Origin: QZLE01 sp033852075
GTDB lineage: Bacteria > Pseudomonadota > Gammaproteobacteria > QZLD01
Length of the DNA stretch: 64,000 bases
Direction: 5' to 3'
NCBI GenBank assembly: GCA_033852075.1
Contig: JAWSVC010000020.1
Coordinates: 48,893 to 112,892 of the forward strand
The notes under the pieces were generated by a model, which searched no databases, was not told the origin of the DNA, and was given only the letters and a program-made list of their open reading frames with translations. Below, in pieces: positions 43,101 through 51,755 of this stretch. Position 1 is the first letter of the stretch. The number at the start of each line of letters is the position of its first letter. The position numbers and the translations under genes are program-made.

Positions 43101-44005
43101 GAAGTCTTATTCAAGATCAGGAATATAAACCGATTTATAAATCCAGTCAGAATGATGAAAAGGCATATGATGAACTTGAAATTATAGAAAAGGTTAGGGG
43201 AATTAGAATTCTGCTAACGGATGACAATGTAATTAACCAACAGGTTGGTCGTGAGCTTTTGGAAAGAGTTGGTGCTGTAGTTGAAGTTGCCGGAGATGGG
43301 AAGCAAGCGATTGCCAAGATATTACAAAATCAATATGACATTGTATTTATGGATTTGCATATGCCGGAAATCGGAGGTATCGAGGCAACACAGATTTTGC
43401 GTTCGATGCCTTCTACTAAAGAAATTCCAATAATTGCCATGACTGCAAATGCAATGCAGGGAGATAGGGAAAATTGTATAAACGGCGGTATGGATGATTA
43501 TATTTCTAAACCGGTTAAGAGTAAGGATCTATATGAATTGTTATTAAAATGGGACCCAAGAGAACACCCAGAACCGGCTCCATCATCGGTAGAAGTGGTT
43601 AATGATAATGATAATGATAATGATAATGATAATGATAATGATGAAACGGAGACTAAAATAACTAATGAACTAAGCGTAATTGATGTAGAAAAAACGTTAG
43701 AATTATTAGCCGATAATAAGACGCTATTGTTGGAGATTTGCAATTTATTTAAGAATGATTATGCGGATAGTATTGATAGACTTAAGGCGCATATAGAGGG
43801 CGGGGAATTTGGTTTGGCATATAGACTTTGCCATAGCCTTAAAGGGGTTGCCTCAACAATTAGCGCAGAAAAATTTTATAATGTTTGCTATACACTTGAA
43901 ACTGCGTTAGAGGATGAAGATATAGAAAAGATTGAAAGTCTTTTTCCAGATATGGAACGTGAATTTGCCTTGTTTTTGAATGATATTAATATAATTGCCT
44001 CATAA
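40160..44005 (+). CDS. hybrid sensor histidine kinase, GAF-GAF-GAF-HisKA-HATPase-REC-REC-HPT
   Basis: The 1281-residue cytosolic protein has about three GAF-type sensor domains (roughly 35-200, 215-375, 395-575) and a coiled-coil (LSELKSTQDKLVETEKKKNEALV). HisKA follows with phospho-accepting H628 in ANMSHEIRTPMN, then HATPase_c with ADSGIGIQPEVLPLLFTPFTQADGSTTRKFGGTGLGLSI. A weak receiver (D919) precedes a complete receiver (D1065 in FMDLHMPE, DDN acidic pocket), and a C-terminal HPT domain carries H1225 (LCHSLKG). No membrane helices are visible. A (ND)7 linker joins receiver to HPT. Its output partner is not encoded next to it. Confidence 0.95.
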   Translation: MQNTQNTSAKVKELSSINGIIAHGVDEFQILQQEISLIHDIAHAETLEEVLNLILNALNKKYGFNMSAGQIVDEENQVLKFLTFYTTDEVDEEIREKVSVDIPLDPNLSVSAAVALNQRWVYASADRIDSLDDIPEIDRNSLELLGIKENLILPVVDGNKTIAVIHLGAIKKRLYLTKEKCHEIYRFIGGLAPNIVIIKNKFEQEHIKKEQQETLNIIHRISRTINLVEILNILGEEIAKLESIDGYSINLLDAEKKILTCNKVSLPGNFKAIERTFHHFNYSLGPKDENTPVIREKQVVSIDPENISRFSESARSRFKAWRMKNMVTIPITNIEDVNAEVLGAITVFNSSGKICRKSIDVLCKKMAMFFDPIENALKYSKLKEKEKIVETGIDERAKFLSFVNEVNNLSSVDKIYEKISEEFLRRYPFDMVVILMEKDGYLHGVSSYTREDKYKHKTQLWSAMLKERPFEVSYEGGSYSMCYLNDQNLYFPDVPQIQNLPMNRNDKEMLEGIGSFKSIIHLPINKDNKPIGVISISSFESFVSLSREDINYLELLSSFIGTSIVNAGLYSTIAEQKGEIEQTLSELKSTQDKLVETEKKKNEALVIAMQAAEASAEAKGSFLANMSHEIRTPMNAIIGLTELALQREMTPKMRDYLSKINTSSQTLLGIINDILDFSKIEAGKLSIEETEFNIYEVIDHISDIFSTRIVDKNISMIINPSPKIPRHLIGDPLRLSQVLINIVNNAIKFTNEGEIQISIDIKSFENDTVVLEFQVADSGIGIQPEVLPLLFTPFTQADGSTTRKFGGTGLGLSICKHLVELMNGEIKVDSVLGSGSKFTFTAELNVSNISCVGLYNSLDLIPDEVTKKNILIAADNRHESNYLFETLKNHGIRSERVSDFPSLVHEISKDNKYDLLMIDSNLLDQSFSQRLAELRLSYLGKIVLLSPFGYDNSISKESIKELSHIITKPIKISDLINSVCRSLIQDQEYKPIYKSSQNDEKAYDELEIIEKVRGIRILLTDDNVINQQVGRELLERVGAVVEVAGDGKQAIAKILQNQYDIVFMDLHMPEIGGIEATQILRSMPSTKEIPIIAMTANAMQGDRENCINGGMDDYISKPVKSKDLYELLLKWDPREHPEPAPSSVEVVNDNDNDNDNDNDNDETETKITNELSVIDVEKTLELLADNKTLLLEICNLFKNDYADSIDRLKAHIEGGEFGLAYRLCHSLKGVASTISAEKFYNVCYTLETALEDEDIEKIESLFPDMEREFALFLNDINIIAS
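43601..43642 (+). repeat. hexanucleotide microsatellite (AATGAT)7 inside the kinase gene
   Basis: Seven perfect AATGAT units encode (Asn-Asp)7 in the linker between the second receiver and the HPT domain. Changes by whole units keep the frame and alter linker length by two residues per unit. Confidence 0.95.
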
Positions 44006-44008
44006 AAA

Positions 44009-44032
44009 AAGCGGAGAACAATGTCTCCGCTT
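44009..44032. terminator. bidirectional terminator between kinase and subtilase genes
   Basis: AAGCGGAGA (44009-44017) pairs with TCTCCGCTT (44024-44032). On the minus strand it is followed by a seven-T run, so it ends the subtilase transcript well; on the plus strand the tail is only TTAAAA. Confidence 0.85.
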
Positions 44033-44075
44033 AAAAGTCTCGTTGTGTCCTAATTTAATTATTGTTTTTTAATTG

Positions 44076-46787
44076 TTACTGGCAGCTACTTACATTAGTC
44101 CATACTCCTGCAGAAGTTTCTTCAAGAGAAGTTGTGTCGCCAGACATACCTAAGTAATTATTTGATCCATTAGCATAAACCAAAACGTTATACTTAAGTG
44201 TAGCGCGATCTGCACTAACGTGTTCAGAGTTAAGTGCGGTTACACATACAGGTTCATCACTGCCTGTTACGGTTACTCGTACAGTTTGGGTGTCTGTATA
44301 ACCGTCTGTGTCGGTAACGCTAAGGCTTATATCATAAACTCCAGTTTCACAAAGGTTAACTTCACCAGATCTTTGTACAGATAAGTTAACTCCGTCATTC
44401 ATATCCACAGGCATTGATAACAGGTTAAAATATTGGCAGTTTCCGTTTTCGTCGTATTCCTGTAATTCTTCTGTGTATTCAATTAAGTCTTCGCTTGAAA
44501 ATGTATTGTAATCATATTCTTTAGTAGACATTATGAATGGTTTATTTGGATCAAGTACAGCTACTTGGCGATATGCTGTAGTAGTATTGCCATTCGAATC
44601 TGTAACTGAATATTTCATTGCAGTGAAGCCATTAATGCTTGTATCTAAGGTTGGAACAGAAACCTTAGAGGTAAGATCGCCTTCAATCATATCCCATGCA
44701 AAATATCCAGGCTCGCTCCAAGTGGCTCCCTTTGCGATCATTGGGAAGGCATCTCCATTAGCTTTGTCGTCAATAGGTACTAGGTAAATGTGTGGAGCAC
44801 CGTCAGTTTCGCGAACATTAATAAAGCGAGTAATCTTTACAGCATTGTTACCAGCAGAGTCAGTTACTTCATATGTTAGTGGATAGTTTCCAATAGTGTT
44901 TGTATCAACGTATCCAGAAATTGTAATGTTAGCTGAAATATCTCCATCTTCACGGTCAGTAGCAGTTGCACCAGCTTCAACATATGCAGTCCCAACTAAA
45001 ATGTAATCATTAACCTCTCCGTTTAGCTCTATTAGTGGTGGAAGATCTGATCCTCCAGCGCATGTATTTTGAGTAGAGTAAATGTCAGTAGCGTTCTCAT
45101 AAAGAGTTAAGGTAGTTGTTGCTAAAGATCCAAGCTCTTCGTTAGAACCTAGTGCGTAGTATGTAGTAGTTGTTGTGCCGCCCCAGCAGAATGTGCCCCA
45201 ACAAGTTTGACCTGTTGTTTCTGTTTCTTTGTAAACGCGGCCTGCTGTTTCGTGTGCACTAAGTGTTGCCGAGTAGCTATCGCATTCCTGAACATCATCA
45301 GAAATAGATTCAAGGGCTGCGGTAAGGTTTAGCCTTTTACCGCTGATAGTAATATCTTCCAGAGAAGAGACAGAATCTCCTGATTGCATAAGTATTGCTC
45401 TTACTTCATATGGTTCAAGCTCTGGATGTTGAGCAAGAAGAAGAGCTGCCGCGCCAGTTACATGTGGAGCTGCCATTGAAGTGCCGCTTAGTAACCCATA
45501 TTTATTGCCCGGCATTGTGCTGTAGATTCCAACGCCAGGAGCACCCATGTCAACGTCCGCAAAACCATAGTTACTAAAAGGAGCTAACTGGTCATCGGCA
45601 TCTGTTGCAGCAACAGATATGATATTACTTAGATTAATACCAGCAGGGTATGAGGTAGATAATTCTCCATCTACATATGAAACGTCATCAAGATTAGCTC
45701 TTGAGTTACCTGCTGAAGTAACTGCAACCATTCCTGCTTCATTTGCTGCTTGAAAAGCGTCGATAATAGGGAAGTAAACAGCTTTGCCATATAGTTCCTC
45801 GTTTTTCATGAATGAGCCGTAACTGTTATTAGATACTTTAGCTCCCATGTTAGCAGCATAGATGATGCCAGCAGCGATATCTGAAATGTAACCAGCGCCA
45901 TTATCATCAAGAACTTTTACTGCCATTAAGCGTGCGTTCCAGCTAACACCTGTGATACCAATTCCATTGTTGCCTTCTGCCGCGATCGTACCTGCGCAGT
46001 GAGTACCATGGTAGAAATCATCCATAGGGTCGCCGTTATCAGATACAAAGTTATAACCATAAACGTCGTCAATATAACCGTTACCATCATCATCAAGACC
46101 ATTGCCAGCAATTTCACCTGGGTTAACCCACATGTTACTAGTAAGATCTTCATGATAATAATCAATTCCGGAATCTATCACAGCAACAATAATATCGCTG
46201 GAGTCAGTTGTAATGTCCCAAGCATTTATGGCACTGATATCTGCACCAGGCGTTCCAGCTTCAAAAAACTTATTGTAGGTTTGATTTTCTTCATCAAATA
46301 CCCATTTTTGAGTTTCTTGTCCGATATTATTAAGACCCCATAGTTGCTCATCTAGATCGTTTGAGCTTAGATTAGCCGTTACCTGAAAATCAGGAGTAAC
46401 TGATTCAATGTTTGGGTTATTTATTAGTTGATTAAAAGCGTTTTGTAGATTTTGACCTTTTGTAAAATCAACTACATGCCAATTTGTAAGATTAGTTGCA
46501 TCTATATTAAGGTTAGAAAATCCTTTAAATAGTTTAGATACATTTTCTATCTTAAATGTTGCAAGAGTAGAGCTAATTAAATCTTGTGAAGTGTTTTCTT
46601 TATATTTTACTAGAAAACGATTGGAGTGAATTTGGCCTGATTGCGATAGTTCAGCAAAACTATATGTGTCAGTTGGTATGGATGAATTAAAGTCAAAAGA
46701 GAAAACAGACGTTGAAGTAGCTGAAATTGCAAAAGCTAGAGCTGGTGCAATTATGGATGAGCGTTTCAGAAGGTTTTTAATATCCAT
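44076..46787 (-). CDS. secreted subtilisin-like serine protease (S8) with Ig-like C-terminal domains
   Basis: The 903-residue product starts with a signal peptide (about 1-30) and an I9-like propeptide region (NRFLVKYKENT, IESVTPDFQ). The S8 catalytic domain has D205 in VAVIDSGIDYYHEDL, H263 in FYHGTHCAGTIAAEGN and S437 in GTSMAAPHVTGAAALL. The C-terminal half has DUF5011-like bacterial Ig modules (PPLIELNGEVNDYILVGTAYVEAGATATDREDGDIS; TNTIGNYPLTYEVTDSAGN) and a unique cysteine-containing tail. It is an exported protease, perhaps surface-attached. The start is ATG at 46787; a TTG 12 bases upstream is less likely. Confidence 0.95.
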   Translation of the reverse strand: MDIKNLLKRSSIIAPALAFAISATSTSVFSFDFNSSIPTDTYSFAELSQSGQIHSNRFLVKYKENTSQDLISSTLATFKIENVSKLFKGFSNLNIDATNLTNWHVVDFTKGQNLQNAFNQLINNPNIESVTPDFQVTANLSSNDLDEQLWGLNNIGQETQKWVFDEENQTYNKFFEAGTPGADISAINAWDITTDSSDIIVAVIDSGIDYYHEDLTSNMWVNPGEIAGNGLDDDGNGYIDDVYGYNFVSDNGDPMDDFYHGTHCAGTIAAEGNNGIGITGVSWNARLMAVKVLDDNGAGYISDIAAGIIYAANMGAKVSNNSYGSFMKNEELYGKAVYFPIIDAFQAANEAGMVAVTSAGNSRANLDDVSYVDGELSTSYPAGINLSNIISVAATDADDQLAPFSNYGFADVDMGAPGVGIYSTMPGNKYGLLSGTSMAAPHVTGAAALLLAQHPELEPYEVRAILMQSGDSVSSLEDITISGKRLNLTAALESISDDVQECDSYSATLSAHETAGRVYKETETTGQTCWGTFCWGGTTTTTYYALGSNEELGSLATTTLTLYENATDIYSTQNTCAGGSDLPPLIELNGEVNDYILVGTAYVEAGATATDREDGDISANITISGYVDTNTIGNYPLTYEVTDSAGNNAVKITRFINVRETDGAPHIYLVPIDDKANGDAFPMIAKGATWSEPGYFAWDMIEGDLTSKVSVPTLDTSINGFTAMKYSVTDSNGNTTTAYRQVAVLDPNKPFIMSTKEYDYNTFSSEDLIEYTEELQEYDENGNCQYFNLLSMPVDMNDGVNLSVQRSGEVNLCETGVYDISLSVTDTDGYTDTQTVRVTVTGSDEPVCVTALNSEHVSADRATLKYNVLVYANGSNNYLGMSGDTTSLEETSAGVWTNVSSCQ

Positions 46788-47074
46788 GCTTTTTTCCAAA
46801 AAGTTAAATTAATTGATATAGGTAATCTAGTCGTTTTGTGATCTGGTTCACATAATAATAAAATTGTGCGGTGCGCAATAGTGAAGGAAGTCATGGGTGT
46901 CATTCATGACTTTTGGCAGGGGTGTTAATAAGTTTGTACAGAAGGTGATGGTTGTTTAATAGGTTGATTTTACGTAAATATTATTATTATCTGTTATATT
47001 ATATTTTTATAATTAACTTATGCTAAACTTTAAGTACCTTATAATCTATTTATTTTTTTATTAAAGGATATCTG
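46788..47074. other. divergent intergenic region with CRP-type site and hairpin
   Basis: This is the control region shared by the subtilase and yaiI. Besides the CRP-like palindrome (46837-46852), it holds the inverted repeat AAGTCATG (46888-46895) / CATGACTT (46905-46912). The remainder is AT-rich, with no gene. Confidence 0.6.
46837..46852. promoter_or_regulatory. perfect CRP-type palindrome
   Basis: TGTGATCTGGTTCACA matches the CRP consensus TGTGA-N6-TCACA at all ten conserved bases. It lies 50 bp upstream of the subtilase start and 223 bp upstream of yaiI, so the protease is the likely target. Confidence 0.7.
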
Positions 47075-47521
47075 ATGCAGATATGGGTTGATGTTGATAA
47101 TTGCCCTGTTGAAATTAAAAATATTCTTACTGCTGCTTCTAAGCGAACAGGAGTTAGTCTTACAGTTATTTCTAGGTATAACCAATTTTTAAATTGTGAA
47201 GGTAATATAAATAGTATCGAATTACCTTGTGAAGGTATTAAATTGGCTGAAAAAGAAATGGCTGAAAAATCAAAAGTAGGGGATTTAGTTATTACTGATG
47301 ATGTTTCTCTTGCTTCTGAGGTATTGGGGAAAGGGGCTAAAGCGCTGGGGTATAAAGGGGAAAAATACACCATTGCAGAAATAGAACAGAAGAAAAAGAT
47401 GAATGAATATATGGATATGATGCTTGCGGCAGGTGTTGAAATAGGACGTCAACCACCAATTTCAACTGGAGATAAACAAAATTTCATTCAAAGTTTAGAA
47501 AGCTTCTTGATTAGCTATTAA
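47075..47521 (+). CDS. yaiI: YaiI/YqxD family protein (UPF0178, DUF188)
   Basis: The 148-residue product has the family pattern MQIWVDVDNCPVEIKNIL (normally WVDADACP), GDLVITDDVSLASEVLGKGAKAL, GEKYT and the C-terminal MNEYMDMMLAAGVEIGRQPPIS. These proteins have a PIN-like fold with conserved aspartates, so a nuclease activity is suspected but not established. AAAGGATATCTG precedes the ATG. It diverges from the subtilase gene. Confidence 0.93.
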   Translation: MQIWVDVDNCPVEIKNILTAASKRTGVSLTVISRYNQFLNCEGNINSIELPCEGIKLAEKEMAEKSKVGDLVITDDVSLASEVLGKGAKALGYKGEKYTIAEIEQKKKMNEYMDMMLAAGVEIGRQPPISTGDKQNFIQSLESFLISY

Positions 47522-47629
47522 TTTCTATTCAACTTTAGTATTTCAATAAGAAACAATTATTGCTTTATCGATAACATATACTTATCATCTTTTAATATGT
47601 TATGAAGTTAATTTATCAATTTGACGCCT

Positions 47630-48496
47630 ATGGATCACACTAGTCTAAAAGTTTTTATTGCTGTAGCAGATACTAAGTCGTTTTCACGTGCTGCAGAACA
47701 AATGTTTATCACTCAGCCAGCCGTAAGTAAGCGCATTAAGGCGCTTGAGGATTTTCTTAATACAAAACTTATTGATAGATCTGGGCATACTGCGTTACTA
47801 ACTGCTCAGGGACAAGAGCTTTATAAGCGTGCAAAAGTAATTTTAGGGCAGATTGAAGATGCTAAAAAGGCTGTTGATAATCTGAATGAAAATATTGCAG
47901 GTACTTTGTCAATGGGTACTAGCCATCATATTGGTTTGCACAGACTTCCTAAGTTGCTCCAGTTATATATTAGTTCTTATCCTAATGTACGTCCGCAAAT
48001 AAGTTTTATTGGTTCGGAAGAGGTATATTCATCTGTTCAACAGGGGAATTTAGATTTAGGTATTGTTACTCTTCCTCCATATGAAAACCCAATGATTGAA
48101 CAAATCCAGCTTTGGGATGACCCTTTGGGCTTTGTTATTGGAAAAAATCATCCTTTGCTTAAGAAAAAAAATGTATCTTTGTTAGATCTGGTTGATGTTA
48201 CTGCAATTCTTCCTGCAAAAAATACTTTTACCAGGTCATTGGTTGAAGAGATATTTGTTAAGCAAGGGCTTAGTGTCGATATTAATATTGAAACAAATTA
48301 TCTGGAAACCATAAAAAAAATGGTATCAATCGGGTTGGGGTGGAGTGTATTACCAAAAACAATGATTGATGATGAGGTGTGTGCTATATCAATCAATTGT
48401 CCAATAAGTCGTAAGCTAGGGGTGGTATATAATAAAAATCGAACTTTATCTAATGCTGCTAAAATGATGTTGGATTTATTACAAAAAGAGCAGTAA
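47630..48496 (+). CDS. LysR-family transcriptional regulator
   Basis: The 288-residue product has the LysR winged helix (LKVFIAVADTKSFSRAAEQMFITQPAVSKRIKALEDFLNTKLIDR) and a type 2 periplasmic-binding-like effector domain (GTLSMGTSHHIGLHRLPKLLQLYISSYPNVRPQISF, VQQGNLDLGIVTLPP). The ATG at 47630 is chosen over a TTG at 47621; neither has a clear ribosome site. It is not divergent from an obvious target, so its regulon is unknown. Confidence 0.92.
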   Translation: MDHTSLKVFIAVADTKSFSRAAEQMFITQPAVSKRIKALEDFLNTKLIDRSGHTALLTAQGQELYKRAKVILGQIEDAKKAVDNLNENIAGTLSMGTSHHIGLHRLPKLLQLYISSYPNVRPQISFIGSEEVYSSVQQGNLDLGIVTLPPYENPMIEQIQLWDDPLGFVIGKNHPLLKKKNVSLLDLVDVTAILPAKNTFTRSLVEEIFVKQGLSVDINIETNYLETIKKMVSIGLGWSVLPKTMIDDEVCAISINCPISRKLGVVYNKNRTLSNAAKMMLDLLQKEQ

Positions 48497-48521
48497 AAAA
48501 ATGTGTGTGTCAGATTAGTTA

Positions 48522-48552
48522 TTTAAAAAGCCCATGAAATGGGCTTTTTAAA
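48522..48552. terminator. bidirectional terminator between LysR and lipoprotein genes
   Basis: TTTAAAAAGCCCAT-GAA-ATGGGCTTTTTAAA (48522-48552) is a 14-bp perfect hairpin with A-run and T-run, suited to termination in both directions. Confidence 0.93.
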
Positions 48553-48562
48553 TGATAAACAA

Positions 48563-48895
48563 TTATGGTTTAAACTGTCTCACGGTTTGCCATTCACCTT
48601 CGCGTTCAACAAAGTCTACTTTGCTCCGATCTTTTTTTCTGCCAACAACAGGGGCAGTCATATCAATTTCAACATCACAGCTATATACGCCATCAGGTTT
48701 TTCTTCGCACCCATAGCTTTTGACTTCATGGATCTCAAATTTCATATTTTGCCCAAGTGCCTTAGGAATAAGGTTATTAAAATTTTCAAGATTTTTTGAC
48801 ATAACCGATTCAATATCAGATGAAGACGGGCCTTTAGAGCAGGCACTAAAAATAATGACAGATGTTAATAAAAAAACAATTTTTATTAGTTTCAT
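48563..48895 (-). CDS. small lipoprotein, unknown function
   Basis: The 110-residue product has a lipoprotein signal peptide with the lipobox FSAC (C19), then a polar linker (SKGPSSSDIE) and a small globular domain (FEIHEVKSYGCEEKPDGVYSCDVEIDM) with two cysteines that may form a disulphide. I recognise no domain. AGGGAA lies upstream of the ATG. It is probably anchored to a membrane in the periplasm. Confidence 0.8.
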   Translation of the reverse strand: MKLIKIVFLLTSVIIFSACSKGPSSSDIESVMSKNLENFNNLIPKALGQNMKFEIHEVKSYGCEEKPDGVYSCDVEIDMTAPVVGRKKDRSKVDFVEREGEWQTVRQFKP

Positions 48896-48978
48896 GAAAA
48901 AATTCCCTGTAGGTAAAAAAGAGATTCTATAATAAATTGCGTATTAAGAAAAACCTTAACTTAAAAGTTAGATCTGTA

Positions 48979-50550
48979 TTACTTGTGTGATCTTACATCT
49001 TCTTCTTTCTTAAGGTAATGTACTTTGTCATTTAAGAATTTGTCTTTTTTAAGGATCTCTTGGAATTTTTGATCCTTCATAACGTCATTACCTTCTTCAT
49101 CGGTCACTCTGATGTCATAAGTAATTCGCAAACAACCCCAATGTTTACCATTTATATAAATTGGTGCAGAAACATCTTTTAGAACTGCATATTGGCCACC
49201 AAGGTATGGGATTCTATAGGTTTGTAGCACGAATTTATTTCTATTTCTGGCAGCGTTAAGACCAGTTGTATCATTGTAAATTCTCATACTGCGACAATTA
49301 AGGTTATTCCATGTAGGATCATCTGGTTTTTGTGGATTATGTCTGGCATTAATATGTCTTGGTATGTATGCGTTAATATCTGTAGCCGTACAGGTTGCTA
49401 TTCTTTTTTCATTATCATTTATTACAGATTCCTGAATATCAGGAAGGTGATTGTCGCAGAATTTAGTAAACTTTGTTGTATATTGAACTGGGTTAGTATT
49501 TGGAATTTCAACGTAATTAAAGTCGAACAGGTCTGTTTCAGTAATTTCTCCTGTTTTTATACCTTTTTCAAACACAGCAGAAGTTTCTACAGCTAAATCT
49601 TGGCATTTTTTAATTATTGGTGAATCAATTGTTTCAACGCCTTCGACAAGGGTATATCTAACGATGTCTTCAACATTAGATCTTAGAGCATTGATTCTAT
49701 CTTTGGTTTTACCAAACGTTATATTGGCTTCTTCAACATCTGTCGTTAGGTTATTAAGGCCTTCAACCGTTATATTGCAGTGATGATCAATGTCATTAGC
49801 AGCGGTTACAATATTAGATGAATTGGTGTCAATTGCATTAATATCGCTTTCGAGTACGGTAATAGCACTTCCAATTAGTTCGGCATCTTGTTTAACAGAT
49901 TCTGCTTTTAGGCTATTCTTCTGGCTCATATCTACCAAAGATTCAATTTGGTTAGCTAGGGCATTAATAGTGTGGGATATTTCAGTTGTTGCTTCACTGG
50001 CTTTTTTGGAAAGGGATTTAACCTCTTCAGCAACTACCGCAAATCCGCGTCCCGATTCACCTGCTCTTGATGCTTCAATTGTAGCGTTAAGTGCTAATAG
50101 ATTGGTTTGTTTTGCAATAGAGGCAATAGTAGATGTGATTTTTTTAACCTGACGCAGGGCAGAACTTAATTTTTCCAGTTCACTACTGCTTTCAGTAACT
50201 GACTCAGAAAGTTCTTTAATATTATCAATAGAATTATTAATATTTGCTTTAGAATCTGAGATATTATCTATTGCTCTTATTATAACCTCTTTAGTCATGT
50301 TTACAGAATCGTTAACAGTATTATTACTGTCTAGCATGGAAGCTGCATTTCCTTGCAGATCCTTAAACATCTGAGATTCTCTATCAACTTTTTGGCTAAG
50401 AAGGTCAACTCGACCAGCAATACCAACTATTTCTAACGTTAGGTCTCCTACCTCTTCAGCGGTTTTTTGCAAAGACGTTTGTAATTCATCAACATCAAAT
50501 TTTGGTTTGTTATCAATCTTTTTATTTTTTTTGAAAATATTCCAGAACAT
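48979..50550 (-). CDS. soluble methyl-accepting chemotaxis-like protein 1
   Basis: The 523-residue protein has no membrane helix. The N-terminal and central coiled-coil carries the receptor hairpin tip (SIAKQTNLLALNATIEASRAGESGRGFAVVAEEVKSLSKKAS), which binds CheA and CheW. The C-terminal 150 residues form a separate domain (DLFDFNYVEIPNTNPVQYTTKFTKFCDNHLPDIQ, YIPRHINARHNPQKPDDPTWN, NKFVLQTYRIPYLGGQYAVLKDVSAPIYINGKHWG) shared with the neighbouring paralogues and probably a small-molecule sensor. The order is reversed relative to classical receptors: signalling first, sensor last. Confidence 0.9.
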   Translation of the reverse strand: MFWNIFKKNKKIDNKPKFDVDELQTSLQKTAEEVGDLTLEIVGIAGRVDLLSQKVDRESQMFKDLQGNAASMLDSNNTVNDSVNMTKEVIIRAIDNISDSKANINNSIDNIKELSESVTESSSELEKLSSALRQVKKITSTIASIAKQTNLLALNATIEASRAGESGRGFAVVAEEVKSLSKKASEATTEISHTINALANQIESLVDMSQKNSLKAESVKQDAELIGSAITVLESDINAIDTNSSNIVTAANDIDHHCNITVEGLNNLTTDVEEANITFGKTKDRINALRSNVEDIVRYTLVEGVETIDSPIIKKCQDLAVETSAVFEKGIKTGEITETDLFDFNYVEIPNTNPVQYTTKFTKFCDNHLPDIQESVINDNEKRIATCTATDINAYIPRHINARHNPQKPDDPTWNNLNCRSMRIYNDTTGLNAARNRNKFVLQTYRIPYLGGQYAVLKDVSAPIYINGKHWGCLRITYDIRVTDEEGNDVMKDQKFQEILKKDKFLNDKVHYLKKEEDVRSHK

Positions 50551-50768
50551 ATACTAGCTCTTTACTTCCATGGGCTAATTAGAAAATTACAGTGATACTA
50601 TTTTATAAAACAATATTAGCACACGAATAGATTATACGGTTAAATGGATTTAAGTTTGAATTAGTTAAAATAGTAAAACGAGAACCAGTCGATGTTATTG
50701 TATGTTTTAGCTAACTTAACATAATGCCAAAACATAGTTTGGTGGAAGAATTTTGCAATATTTTCAGT

Positions 50769-51689
50769 CTATGGATTAGTTGAGAGTTCAACTAATTTGG
50801 CTGAATTATTCATAAGGATATTGGAGTTCTCTTTTGCTAATAATAGAGATTCTAAGGATTTTTCTGATTCACACTGAATCGAATTAAGTTTTTCAATGGT
50901 TGTATTGCATTGATCTGCAACATTATCAGTGTTTCTGGAAATAGATCTGGATGCATTGGATACGGTGCTAATTGTTGAATTTAAAGTTTTGTAGATATCA
51001 TCAACTGATTTGCGACACGTTTTAAGTTCTTTCTTTTTGCCTGCTCCTTCGGTACTTTCTGTAATTAAGTGCTGTATTTGGTCGTTTAGAACTTTTAATA
51101 TGGCGTCAATTTCTCGCGTGGCACTTGTTGTTTCATTGGATAAACTTTTTACTTCTTCAGCCACATTGGCAAAACCAATTCCGGATTCTCCGGCTCTAGC
51201 TGCCTCTATTGTGGCATTAAGGGCTAGCAGATTGGTTTGCTTGGCAATAATATGGATTCCTGCGGCAACTTTACTGATTCTTTTTATAGTAGTTGCCAGA
51301 GAGAGTAGGTCTTCTTGTATTTCAGACGATGTATCAATAAGCATCTCTATCGAATCAAGAGCTTCGTTTATATTGCCTTTAGTATCCATTATTTGTGATA
51401 AAGAAGCATCAGAGATAGCAGAAGAACCTTCAGTATATTGTTTTATTTCATTAATGGATTCTATAGTTCGGTTTGAATCTTCGCTTATCTTGTTTAATAG
51501 GATTTTTTCCTCTTCTGTTTTTTGAATGGCTGAAACCATGTTTGATTCTATGCCAGCTATCTGCTTGGCCAGAGTATTACTTTGGGCAGAAGTGTTATTT
51601 ATAATTTTTTTGTACAGAGTAATATCTTTATTGTTATTTTTAGTTGTTGAAGTTGTGTCTGCGTTTTTATTATTTCGTGAGAAAAGCAT
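50769..51689 (-). CDS. short methyl-accepting chemotaxis-like protein lacking the sensor domain
   Basis: The 306-residue product has the receptor tip (HIIAKQTNLLALNATIEAARAGESGIGFANVAEEVKSLSNET) and coiled-coil arms but stops where its neighbours continue into the C-terminal sensor domain. There is no membrane helix. AAAGGGATAGAATAA precedes the ATG, so it looks expressed and not simply broken. It could form mixed trimers with the other three proteins, or be a decaying copy. Confidence 0.85.
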   Translation of the reverse strand: MLFSRNNKNADTTSTTKNNNKDITLYKKIINNTSAQSNTLAKQIAGIESNMVSAIQKTEEEKILLNKISEDSNRTIESINEIKQYTEGSSAISDASLSQIMDTKGNINEALDSIEMLIDTSSEIQEDLLSLATTIKRISKVAAGIHIIAKQTNLLALNATIEAARAGESGIGFANVAEEVKSLSNETTSATREIDAILKVLNDQIQHLITESTEGAGKKKELKTCRKSVDDIYKTLNSTISTVSNASRSISRNTDNVADQCNTTIEKLNSIQCESEKSLESLLLAKENSNILMNNSAKLVELSTNP

Positions 51690-51755
51690 TTATTCTATCC
51701 CTTTGATTTAACTTTTATATGCTAGATCGAATTTTTTAGAACTAGCTTTTCTAAT

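Noticed and set aside
43601..43642. Phase-variable on/off switch in the kinase
   Set aside because: The unit is six bases, so slippage cannot shift the frame.
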